From contig CP048208.1 in assembly GCA_020541205.1 (NCBI GenBank), positions 186,001 to 250,000 of the forward strand: a stretch of 64,000 nt of DNA. Reading direction: 5' to 3'. The position numbers and the translations under genes are program-made. Shown one piece after another: positions 1 to 10,465 of this stretch (its first letter is position 1; each line of letters starts with the position of its first letter). Below the pieces are notes generated by a model. That model was given only the letters and a program-made list of their open reading frames with translations, made no database searches and was not told the origin of the DNA. Source of the DNA: Candidatus Hartigia pinicola (lineage in GTDB: Bacteria > Pseudomonadota > Gammaproteobacteria > Enterobacterales > Enterobacteriaceae).

Positions 1-3000
1 TATCATAATTTATAATTTTATTATGATGATATATAAATTTTTATTTCAAGATTTCTTATATGAGTTGGCTAAAATAAAATTTTTAAATCTAATTATTAGT
101 TTTATGTAAATTTTAAATTTACTAACTCTAAAGAATGAGTAATTAATTATAGATTAACCTTTATGATAACTAAAAAAAATTTCTAAATTTATTTAGATTG
201 CAGATGTTTACAAGGTTTTTTGTTCAACTGATATGTTTTACTTATTTTCGAGTATGTACTTATAGAAATAATTTTATGAAAAGTTATAGAAACTTTCAGT
301 TAGTTACTATAAGTAAACTGCAAGAAAAAAATAGTTGTATATATTTATTATTAATAAAAATAGTTGATTTTTCTATTTGAATTTTATTTTTTTACCATTT
401 CATGAGGAAAATGAATAGTAGTTGTATATATATGATATATAGTTAGTTGTTATTGACAAAATACAATTTATTATCTTCAAACGATAGATTTTAATAATAT
501 AATATGTAAATTAACATATTTTCAGTAAAAAATAAGTTATTGCATTTTATTTTTAATAAGTTATTTAATGATACATTATTATTAATTAAAAATTCACTTT
601 TCTAGGAATATATCAGTATGTTATTATTTTTGTACAATAGAGTTTTGTTCTTAATATTAATATAATTAATATGATTTTCATGTACTTAAAAGATTATACA
701 CTTGATGTTGATTAAATATATTAGCATTATATCATTTTTTTTAATAAAGGTCTTAGACAAAGGAGAATTATTTGCGTACCTAGTTTTAAAAGTTATTTTT
801 TAGTAAGATTTTATTATAATAGTGAGCATTGTAATATATTTATAAATCTCTAAAATTTTAAACGAAATATAATACATTACTTTTAATATAAATACTATTT
901 TTTAGTATTCCTTATACTATTAGCAATAGAAATTATTTACAAATATTTAAATCAGGAAAAATATTTTCTTCTGGTTAGTATTGCCAAAATATTAAGATTC
1001 TGTAGGTAAAATAGTTTTAGTATTTGTTATAACAAGATCTGAGTATTATAAGTGTTTTTGCAATCAACTTAGTATTAAAAAATTACCATTATACATTTAA
1101 TATGATGGAGTGTGATTAACTGAAGGAAAAATTAAAGATTTTTTTAGTTGATTCTGTTCTACTGATCTAGTGAAGTGTATGTAACAATTTATGCCAACTA
1201 AAATAATACCGTTCATGGAAGAAAATACATATAACGCAAAAATCACAACAATAATCTTTTTTATTTTTTTATAGTGTAATTTAAAAACATATAAAAAGTA
1301 TAGCGTAATGCTTATTATAAATAAATTGAATATTATTGTATATATTAATGACATTAGTAATGGGTCAACATGTTTCTATTTTATGTAGTATAATATTTTA
1401 ATATAAAAGTTTCTTCTAAGAGTTTTCATAAAAATTTTTTCATGTTTCCTGAATATTTTTCTATAATGATGATTTTTTAATTTTCGCATGTCTATTGCAA
1501 GATTGTAATCTTATTCACTATATAATAATCACCGTATCAATTGATGTTTAACTGTTTGTATATATATTAGATTCTTTACTGCATTAGGTGATTTTGTATT
1601 TTTTAATAAAATGTTTATACGTCGTATATAATTTATTATAAAGAAATGTTGAGTCTATTATTCAAATGTAATTATTTTATGCATTTTATCATTACGACAT
1701 ATTGTTACCGTAGAATGTTTTTCTGGACATTTTTCTATATATTAAATACGTATTATAAATAAGCTGAAAATACATATGTCTTCATAAAGTAATGGTAAAG
1801 AAAAGTGGTTGTACTCTTGCATATTCTTAAAATCAATTACTAATATTAGTTACTCTTAGTATTTTCTTAAAAAATGCTAGATATTGCTATTGAACACATT
1901 ACAAATATAGTGAAGACTTTTAAAGTAAATATTAAAAAGTATAGTTAATAGAATTTGTGTTAAGATGATCTTTAGAATTTCATAAAAATTTGTGTGATTA
2001 TTAATGAAAATAAGTTTTTAGTACTAAGTTTTAACTAAATAAAATACTACAACGTCAAGTTAATAGTAGTTTATTTTTACCTTTAAAATAATATTATAAT
2101 TAATATAATGTTGTATACTATTAATAAATTTTAATTGATATTTTAGCATTTAAAAGATGAATTCCTATAGTATTTTAAAAAAAAGTGTTTTATATCTTCA
2201 AATTATTATACGAAGAATACATTATTCAATTTTAATTATTTAATTTTACATGCATAGTTCAAGAACTAAAACTTGTTAATGTTCTGCTATGTTAATGTTT
2301 CTTTCATTGTTTTATTGTTTATTTGTATTTTATGAATATGAGAGACACATGCATAGCTGTTTTGTAATTTTATCAGATGTTTGGATAAATAGATGATCTT
2401 AATGAATGTTAATGTGTTTTATGTCGTCAGAATTATTATAAAATTTCAAATTTCTTTTAAGATATTAATAAGTTTTAATTAGAATCGCGCTTTTAATAGC
2501 TTCACTAACTAAAATTATGATATTAATATCGCTTAATCTCCCTGAAATGAAGTATGATGAAGAGTTTATTTTAAACGTGTATATCTCTATCAGAGTTATC
2601 AAGGCTAAAAATATGGTGGTGAATGCTAATCTTGTATTTTAATTTAAATAATTTTTTATCAGATAAGCTAGAGTCGTTATTCAAATAATAATGAAAGATG
2701 ATGAAATATGTCCCAATAATTTTGGGATAAATAAAAATGACATTATTATAACTTCACGAAGATAATGTTTTATTAAAGACAAAGTTAATATTTTCACTAA
2801 AAAAGATAATGCAAAGATTATATTATTAGTTAATTCACTTAAAATACAGTAAATATAAAAGATTATTGAGTATTTATTTGCATAATAAAACATAATAACT
2901 TCTAGATTAAACAATTGAAGATAAATATTAAAATATTGGTTACTAATTTTTTATTTAGTTGTGTTTTTAGCTTTTTAAATATGTCATTGATAGCTACACA

Positions 3001-4139
3001 CTGTAGATCATATTAAAAGTATGTCATACATTATGTTTTATAACCTGAATGATTTTAAGAGTATACAATACATATATTCTCAAATTTTGCATGCCTATAA
3101 TCGTTGCCTTATAATAAAAGATTTACGTATATAAGTAATATTTTATATAAATCACAATAATCTAAGAAAATTCTTCTGTCCATGGTATGAGCAGTGGTTA
3201 TCGAAATGATATGCGATAGACTTTTAATCACTATCTACAGATAGTGTTTAAGACGAGAAATTTTATATATGAATCATAGTGTGTTGAAGTAGGGTATGAT
3301 TTTACTTATAGTATTTTCTAATTAATAATTATGATAGTGATGTGAATTTTGTGATTAATCTTAATATAAATTGTATGAATTAATTTTTAAAAGCTATTTA
3401 AAAAAACCTAGAGTGATTTGTAATAATTTTAAAATTTAATATAGTCTGTATACGTATTTTTCTGGAACATAGCTTCGGAGAAGAATAGGAAAGGAAATGA
3501 ATTATAAAATATATAGTAGTGAAAATTTTATACATTAATTTCATGGTTAGTATGTAGTCTTCAAATATTGCAAATAGGTATTTATTTATTCACAATATGT
3601 TATTGATCTTACGATTGTAAGTCGATATATCATATCGATAGATATATATAAAAAGAATTACGTTAATAACAAATGTTAAATAGGTTTTAGAGATTTTTTT
3701 ATTTTCTTGAAAAAAGTCAATAAATCTTGAGAAATATTTGAAATAAAAATTAAATAATAAAGTAGATTATTAAAATCTCTAGTTTTAGAGAAAAGATAAA
3801 ACCTTTATATAATATTTTTTGATCGTAAAATCACAACATGTATCTTACATTTACTTAACGACATAACTATTGCTATGATATATTTTATTAATGTATTTAG
3901 GATACTTTAGAGAGTTTTTAGTTATCTTGCAAAAAAAATAATATAAACATGTTCTAAGCGTATAGACACGTTAATAGTTATTTTCAAAATACAAATTATA
4001 TACGTACATTCTTACAATGCTTACATCGCTAATTATTGATTTATAAAATATGGACAGGAAAACTTTATAGCTTTGATCTTAGAAAGATATCAATAAGCAT
4101 TGCATTATTTGTAACTAGATATTTTAAAATATAATTATA
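1..4139. other. Eroded AT-rich region without recognisable genes
   Basis: Stops are dense in all six frames and base composition is strongly AT-biased. Two short open frames (198-380 plus, 1097-1354 minus) have low-complexity Phe/Ile/Asn/Tyr/Lys-rich translations with no motif, and I treat them as chance. A small perfect hairpin sits at 3229-3246 (CACTATC stem). No tRNA, insertion sequence or repeat array was seen. By analogy with the readable fossils elsewhere this is probably decayed gene sequence, but I cannot name any gene in it. Confidence 0.7.
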
Positions 4140-4460
4140 TTTTATTTAGGCGCGGTACATTATTAGATCACTGGAAATTATAACCGGATAATAAGGTGCT
4201 AATATTTTTGTAGAGAGTATTAAACCTTATTTACTAGTAATAATTTATGGTGAGGGGAATAAAAACTCAAAAGACCAACATATACAGTGAGTTTTATTTT
4301 GAGGACCGTTGTCGTAAGCAGTATACAATTAATTTTATTGTCGTTGATCATTATGATAAATTAGAAAACGTAGTTTACATGAACTAAATTTAAGTAATGA
4401 TAATGATTATGTATTTATCGATGACTACTTTGGTCGTAATGTTTTATATTTATTATGCTA
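4140..4460 (+). pseudogene. Unidentified decayed coding sequence, frameshifted
   Basis: This patch is richer in G and C than its surroundings, and protein-like sequence runs through successive frames on the plus strand. One frame (about 4196-4290) reads GANIFVESIKPYLLVIIYGE. The next (4247-4387, ATG to TAA, 46 codons) contains FEDRCRKQYTINFIVVDHYD. A third (about 4389-4457) contains NDNDYVFIDDYFGRNVLYLL. Such a switch between frames is what a frameshifted gene leaves behind. The 46-codon frame has no convincing ribosome binding site, so I do not call it a living gene. I do not recognise the family. It could still be a chance run, though acidic and aromatic residues continuing across frames argue against that. 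Confidence 0.4.
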
Positions 4461-5768
4461 GGTGAATATATAAATATATTTACTTCGGGATTACATTAAA
4501 GTTACAACAATAAACTCAGAATATTTGTATTCATTGAGAAAATCTTGAAATATTTTTATAAAACTTTACAGTTTTTAGTGAAAAACTTGGAATGAAAATA
4601 TAACAGTTCGATCAAGATGACGGAAAAATCTTAGTGGTTATTTAATTCTCTGTATTAATCACTATTCAACACCGAAAGATTAGTGTGATAGAAAATTAGT
4701 GTGCTTTAGGTAGTTTATTATTTATTTGATTAATAGTTCAATAAATAACTTACGATCCATTCTTATTGAAGAATGTTGATAATAATATATTTATTTTTTA
4801 TAAAATATTTAACAAACCAATGTTTTAATTTTTATGAAGAGGTGTATGAAATTTTAACTTGAAAAATATACAACAATTTAACACCATGGGAATAATATTA
4901 TTTTTAGTATGCTGTGTTCACTGAAATTAACTAAGAGTGTATTAAATGATTGAGTGCTGATTAGAGTATAGAGCACTATATAAAATATTTGATATATATT
5001 GTTTAAGGGTATCTATATGTCAGTCTTCTACCTAAAAAGTCTTATGTTTATTAAAATTTTATTGCCTAAGATTACTGGCTATGGTAAATTTTTATTTAAA
5101 ATATATATAATAATTATGTATAACATATTTTGAATAATATTTTTATAAATAAAGAGATAACAATTAGTTTTAAAAATAAATACAATTACACAAATAATAT
5201 TTATAAAAAATTAAAAATAGATTAAAAAACAATATTTCCTAAAATAAGCTTTGATAGATAATTATTCGCATAAATTTACGATCAGTTAAATAAAAATATA
5301 AGTAGAACAAGTTATGTATAACATTGTACTATTTAGAATATTTACATTTAAGAATGTTTCAGACAAAGGTCGAATATATTATTTAATATCTTGGTTGTAA
5401 GTTTATGAAGTCAAAATTTTTTGTGTGATCATATTGAAAAATTTTTTCTTAATGTATATTATTTAATATGCATACTATAAAAATAAGAATGAAAATTTAT
5501 TGGTGCTTATAAAAAATCAATAGTGTATTTGTGTTATTACATGATCTATGGATACTGCTAATATTTTTTAAAAAATTAATGTAATTTTAGTGTATTCCAT
5601 ACCCCCATGCTATGGTTTTTATTCCGTGAAAAAAATTGGAATCATCTTTAATGACTTGTTTTAAATAAAATACAGAAATATGAGAGGTGTAGTTGATTAT
5701 AAATGAGTAGTAGGTAAATTTTAAAACCATTCTTAATCTTCTAAATTCTATATATTTAATATCAATAA
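4461..5768. other. Eroded AT-rich region
   Basis: I see no gene, RNA or repeat here. The sequence is AT-rich with stops in all frames and runs up to the stop codon of sixA. No clear terminator for sixA is visible in it. Confidence 0.7.
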
Positions 5769-6233
5769 TTAAAATGGGTGAAGTATCCAGTTAAAACAGG
5801 CTTTATGATGGTGAGTATATAATTGAATACATGCAATTGAAGATGTATGAAATATTAGAGGTGTTTCATCTGGACAAAGTGTCAAGAATAAATAGTGAAT
5901 TAGTGGTAAATGTGATATAATCAATACTGAATTAGTACCCATAATAGTTAAATTTAATATGTGATTAGCAGCAGATTTTGCGTTTCCAGTAGGTGTTAAT
6001 ATATCCATCACTTCAACTTTTGCTGGAATATAAAGATTTTCGAGGATTACTTGTAAGGTTTGCTGTGCACGCAGATAAGGGCTAACAAGTATTTTTTCAA
6101 CTGTAGATATTTGTTGTTGTAGTTTCTTGATTACTAAGATTGCATCATTTTTCCCTTTTTTTGTTAACACTCTTTCCATATCGTTATTAGCTCTCAATAC
6201 AGCATCACCATGACGCATAATATAAATTTTCAT
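5769..6233 (-). CDS. sixA: Phosphohistidine phosphatase SixA
   Basis: This is a small cytoplasmic phosphatase of the histidine phosphatase (phosphoglycerate mutase-like) superfamily. It removes phosphate from histidine; in E. coli it has been linked to the ArcB phosphotransfer domain and to the nitrogen-related phosphotransferase system. The 154 residues are close to the roughly 161 of E. coli. The catalytic RHG motif is at residues 7-9 (His8), the SPYLRAQQT segment places Arg55, and the second catalytic His is His108 in IISHLPL, the same numbering as E. coli. The ATG is preceded by AAGGAT at a good distance, which fixes the start. It stands alone: no intact fadJ or fadI, its usual upstream partners, is seen to its right. 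The reading frame is clean, so it is probably functional, which is notable for a signalling enzyme in a genome this reduced. Confidence 0.95.
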   Translation of the reverse strand: MKIYIMRHGDAVLRANNDMERVLTKKGKNDAILVIKKLQQQISTVEKILVSPYLRAQQTLQVILENLYIPAKVEVMDILTPTGNAKSAANHILNLTIMGTNSVLIISHLPLIHYLFLTLCPDETPLIFHTSSIACIQLYTHHHKACFNWILHPF

Positions 6234-9079
6234 AATTTATCCTTAAAATTTTTTAAATACTATTATATTATTATTTTTGTTAAAATTATATCTTTTAACT
6301 TGTTTAATGATTAAATCTTTTCAATTTTAAAATAATAACAGTATCTTTTAAAGAGGTTGTTGTTTTTTATAGAAGCATGCAATCATAATTTCCTTTTGTC
6401 TTAAAATATTTTCTACTATAAAAGATAGATTATTAACAACTTATTTAATTTTTTAAACGTAATGATTTATATTATTTTATCTAAATTAATAACGTGTAAA
6501 ATAATAATACAATATTAATTAAAATATATTTTAGTAAATTGAACTATTATTATATAATAGCTAAATATAGAGTAACCCTTAAAAATGTGATATATTAAGT
6601 ATTCTAGCTTTACTTTATATTCTGAAAATTAGTTTTTAGTAGAATAAGATTCTCTAAAATATTTCTAATAAAACTGCTGTATAAGTGATTTTAAAATTCT
6701 TAGAAAGAAAAATCTTAGTTAGTTGTATGTTAATATAAGCGTAATGTTAATATTATCTTTCAGCATGTTGACGCGTAAACAATTGAAAATGCAGCTATGA
6801 CTTATGAAAAAATATATAGTAGTAGTAAAAATGTTTTTAGCATCACATTATATACTAGTTATAGATATTAAAATATTATCTATGCAACTGCAGTTATAAT
6901 AAGGACTATTAAAAAAAAGAAAAAACAAAAATGTTTAATTGCTTTCGTTTTTAAAAATTATTTTTGTGTGAAATATATATTAGTTTATTATAGTTATATA
7001 AATAAATATTTTTCTAGGACGTGTCATATATTAAGTTCGTTTCAAATAGCATAATGTAGCGAACTTTAATACTATAAATATGACTCCTCAATATTAGATC
7101 AGAAAAACTGAGTTAAGTTAATTAAAATATAGCTTACTATAGCAAATGTATGAGAAGTGCTTGAAGTTTTCTTTTTGTTTATTAAAATAGCGCTTATTAT
7201 TTTTCTATAATGTATAGAATAATGTTGAATAAGCTTTTAAATGTATTGAGACAATATTTTAATAAAAAATTAACATGGATTTAACACCGTATATCTTTGA
7301 GTTAAATATTGATGTAATATACTTTTTTTCTTAATGAATTAACAGCAGGTTTCTGTCATTTATTTAGTTTCATTAAAAACAGTTACTGTAATTTTTCTTT
7401 TTAATATATAATCGATATACTATAAAAAAATAAAAATTGTTCAAGTTTAAAGTGTGAATTATTATCCACTGTGATATTTCAGTTTTTTAAACTCTGATGG
7501 TTGTATGAATATTTTTCATAGCAAGTGTCATAATAAATCATGAAGATCAGATCAAGATAGTTAAGTTAAAATTATTTTTTATGTTAAAGTGTTGTATTGT
7601 ATTAGGACACTTCTTAAAAAAAGTAAAAAGCAAGTTATTAATTTTTTATTTTTTTATTTAAAAGTATACCTATAAAATATCAGAAATACTATAATCTGAA
7701 TAGAATTTTATAATTAAGTAGTTTTATTGAGTGCTCCGTGAGTTACCTGAAGTAAGCATGCTCATTCTTTTGTTATTATGAATATTGTTACGTAATGTAA
7801 TATTTTTACTTAAAGTAAAACTGAATATTATCTTAATTAAGAAGTGGAGCGAGTTTAGATAGTTTAGTTATTTCTAGATAATTATTAATTAGCTCATGAT
7901 AGTGAACATAATCATGATGAACATTAAAGATTATTAAATGATTTGTTATTGATACTCTCCAGTAAAAAAACTTTAGCCTGGAGACTAAAATATAGTATCA
8001 TTTTCTGTTATTTTAAATAAATTTTAAAATTCTATATGATGGTTAATATAAATTGCATATTTAAGTGCATCTATTGATCATAGGAGATCTGGTTTATTTA
8101 AAAAATATACTAAAATAATATCATCCATTATCATACGCGATGACTGGTAAATGCGAAGACTTTATAGATTTTAAAAATTTATTTAGTCATTTTTATCTTG
8201 TAAGTGCTACATTATTTTTTTAATGATAGGTTTATGAGCATACTCAGGTTCAATGGATTTTGTATTTTATTAAAATATTTTGTAGAAATATTTCATTTCT
8301 GAATGAATGTTTTTTACATAGGGGGGGAACCAGCTTATTATTAATAGAAATTCATCTAACTAGCTCATATAAATAGAAAAATTTTTATTTACGTCTGAAT
8401 CTATTATTTTAGTCAATAGATGTTAAATATTTATAATATAGCTAATTTTTCTACACATACCTCTATTTTATAAAGTAACTTATTGCTAAGTTAAAATAAT
8501 TATTTATTAATATCTCAATATTATAAATTAAAAATTATTTCCTTAATGATTGGAATAAGGTATTTTTTATTACTACATAATATTTGAAATAACTATTTCA
8601 TGCTAATTATTAATAATAAAATCGATTTAAAACAATCTTAGTTAACTACTTTAAAATCTTTTTGGATTAATATGTATCTCAAATCTAATCAAGTTTGGAA
8701 ACTTTAATGCTGACTGAAAGTGATTCAGTTAAAAATTTTAAAAAATTACCCATAACGTAAAAATATCAAAACGATATTAAAAATTATTTTAATAATACAA
8801 CTTTTAAATATATAAGAAATATATCGTATAAAGTAGTAGTATTTTAAACAATACGTACCCTTACTTTTTTTATTTCTGTTAATTACAAAATAAACATTAT
8901 TTAATTATTTTAATAGCGTTTATTTTCATAATTTTAGTTAAGGTTACTAATATTTATTGCTAATTTTATACTTTTCCTTATCTACTATCTATCTTTATAG
9001 AATATTAGTACTAAGTAGCAGTTAAACCTCGTATTATGTAAAACTCATATTGATTAACACAATAAAAGTGCACATCTTG
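6234..9079. other. Eroded AT-rich region between sixA and fabB
   Basis: No intact gene is visible. Enterobacterial context predicts fadJ upstream of sixA and mnmC divergent from fabB, but I could not read convincing fragments of either. A hairpin with a 7-bp GC-rich stem (TCTCCAG at 7956-7962 with CTGGAGA at 7978-7984) and an inner TAAA/TTTA extension may be an orphan terminator. A run of seven G at 8321-8327 is unusual in this composition. Confidence 0.6.
7956..7984. terminator. Orphan hairpin, possible relic terminator
   Basis: TCTCCAG (7956-7962) pairs perfectly with CTGGAGA (7978-7984), and an inner TAAA/TTTA pairing is offset by a two-base bulge. It is GC-rich compared with its surroundings and no intact gene lies on either side. 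Neither flank has a clean U-tract, so its direction and function are uncertain. Confidence 0.3.
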
Positions 9080-9116
9080 ATCCCGAACGGACTTGTTCAG
9101 CCTATAAGTGTAAGCT
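9080..9116 (+). promoter_or_regulatory. FadR and FabR operator region of fabB
   Basis: The segment GAACGGACTTGTTC (9085-9098) matches the FadR activator site of E. coli fabB as I remember it. It is followed directly by an imperfect palindrome, AGCCTATAAGTGTAAGCT (9099-9116), which matches the FabR repressor site. Order and spacing are as in E. coli: FadR site over the -35 side and FabR site in the promoter spacer. In a window where almost all intergenic sequence has eroded, this points to selection. Whether fadR and fabR survive elsewhere in the genome cannot be seen here. Confidence 0.7.
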
Positions 9117-9121
9117 AAAGT
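9093..9121 (+). promoter_or_regulatory. fabB promoter (-35 TTGTTC, -10 TAAAGT)
   Basis: TTGTTC at 9093-9098 and TAAAGT at 9116-9121 are 17 bases apart, and the FabR-like palindrome fills the spacer. This is the arrangement of the E. coli fabB promoter. Transcription would start near 9128, about 40 bases before the fabB ATG. Confidence 0.6.
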
Positions 9122-9167
9122 GTTAGCTGTAATTTTTTTGATTATATTATAAACTAAGAGGTAATAA

Positions 9168-10382
9168 ATGAAACGTGCAGTTATCACTGGCCTGGGTATT
9201 ATTTCTAGTATAGGTAACAGTCAGGAAGAAGTAATAACTTCTCTTAGGGAAGGTCGTTCTGGTATCACTTTCTCAGAGGAATTTAAAAAAGCAGGTTTGC
9301 GTAGTCACGTTTGGGGTAATATAGTAATAAATACTAGCAATCAGATTGATCGTAAAATACGTCGTTTTATGAGTGATTGTTCAGTTTACGCTTATCTCTC
9401 TATGAAACAGGCAATTAGTGATTCAAATTTAACAGATGAGCACATTTCTAATCTGCGTACTGGTTTAGTTGTAGGTTCTGGTGGAGGTTCTCCACGTAAT
9501 CAAGTAGCAGGTTCTGATGGTATGCGCGAAAAAGGCCTGCGTGGCGTAGGTCCTTATATGGTTACTCGTGCGATGGCATCAGGTATTTCTGCTTGCTTAG
9601 CAGCGCCATTTAAAATTAAAGGTGTTAACTATTCAATTAGTTCTGCATGTTCAACCTCTGCACACTGCATTGGTCATGCTGTAGAATTAATTCAATTAGA
9701 TAAACAAGATCTTGTATTTGCAGGTGGTGGTGAAGAACTCAGTTGGGAGATGAGCTGTGAGTTTGATGCTATGGGTGCATTATCAACAAAGTATAATAAT
9801 ATACCTACTAAAGCATCAAGAACCTATGATAATGACCGTGATGGTTTTGTGATTTCGGGTGGTGGAGGTATTGTTGTTGTTGAAGAGCTCAAGCATGCAT
9901 TAGCTCGTGGTGCACATATTTATGCAGAAGTTATTGGTTATGGTGCAACATCTGATGGTGCAGATATGGTTATACCCTCAGGTGAGGGAGCTGTTCGTTG
10001 TATGAAAATGGCGATGCAGGGTATTAATGATAAAATTGATTATATTAATGCACATGGGACTTCTACGCCTATAGGTGATACAAAAGAGTTACAAGCTATT
10101 CAATTACTTTTTGAGAATGACTTACCCGCTATTTCTTCAACAAAATCAATGAGTGGCCATTCATTAGGTGCGGCAGGTGTTCAAGAGGTTATTTATAGCT
10201 TACTAATGTTAGAGCACGGTTTTATTGCACCTAGTATTAATGTTGAAAATTTGGATGAAAAAGCTGTAGGGTTGAATATTGTGACAAAAACAACTGAGCA
10301 AGTATTGAAAACTGTTATGTCAAATAGCTTTGGTTTTGGCGGTACTAATGCAACATTAGTGATGAGTAAATATAAAAATTAA
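9168..10382 (+). CDS. fabB: 3-oxoacyl-[acyl-carrier-protein] synthase I (KAS I)
   Basis: FabB condenses malonyl-ACP with growing acyl-ACP and is the elongating enzyme specifically needed for unsaturated fatty acids after FabA. The 404 residues compare with about 406 in E. coli. The thiolase-fold catalytic triad is complete: the nucleophile Cys161 in SSACSTSA, His296 in AHGTST and His331 in [11 protein letters not shown], with Lys326 just before. The glycine-rich end FGFGGTNAT is present. The start ATG follows AAGAGGT at 9156-9162 with good spacing. It is monocistronic, with its own promoter and FadR/FabR operators upstream and a hairpin terminator downstream. Its neighbours are dead, so it has been singled out for retention, consistent with the cell still making its own membrane lipids. 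Confidence 0.98.
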   Translation: MKRAVITGLGIISSIGNSQEEVITSLREGRSGITFSEEFKKAGLRSHVWGNIVINTSNQIDRKIRRFMSDCSVYAYLSMKQAISDSNLTDEHISNLRTGLVVGSGGGSPRNQVAGSDGMREKGLRGVGPYMVTRAMASGISACLAAPFKIKGVNYSISSACSTSAHCIGHAVELIQLDKQDLVFAGGGEELSWEMSCEFDAMGALSTKYNNIPTKASRTYDNDRDGFVISGGGGIVVVEELKHALARGAHIYAEVIGYGATSDGADMVIPSGEGAVRCMKMAMQGINDKIDYINAHGTSTPIGDTKELQAIQLLFENDLPAISSTKSMSGHSLGAAGVQEVIYSLLMLEHGFIAPSINVENLDEKAVGLNIVTKTTEQVLKTVMSNSFGFGGTNATLVMSKYKN

Positions 10383-10430
10383 TTTACAATATTATTGCTA
10401 ATAAAAAATAGTAACCTTGATTAAAGTAGC

Positions 10431-10465
10431 ACCCAATAATTAGATATTCAGTTATTGGGTTGTTT
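10431..10465 (+). terminator. Rho-independent terminator of fabB
   Basis: ACCCAATAA (10431-10439) pairs perfectly with TTATTGGGT (10452-10460) around a 12-base loop and is followed by TGTTTT. It lies 49 bases after the fabB stop codon and is in the right orientation for it. Confidence 0.8.

Noticed and set aside
198-380. Open frame of 60 codons, plus strand
   Set aside because: Low-complexity aromatic and Ile/Lys-rich translation, no ribosome site and no motif; expected by chance in AT-rich DNA.
1097-1354. Open frame of 85 codons, minus strand, hydrophobic N-terminus
   Set aside because: The hydrophobicity follows from AT-rich codons (Ile, Phe, Leu, Tyr). No ribosome site or family resemblance.
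2681-2914. Open frame of 77 codons, minus strand
   Set aside because: Same compositional character, no motif and no context.
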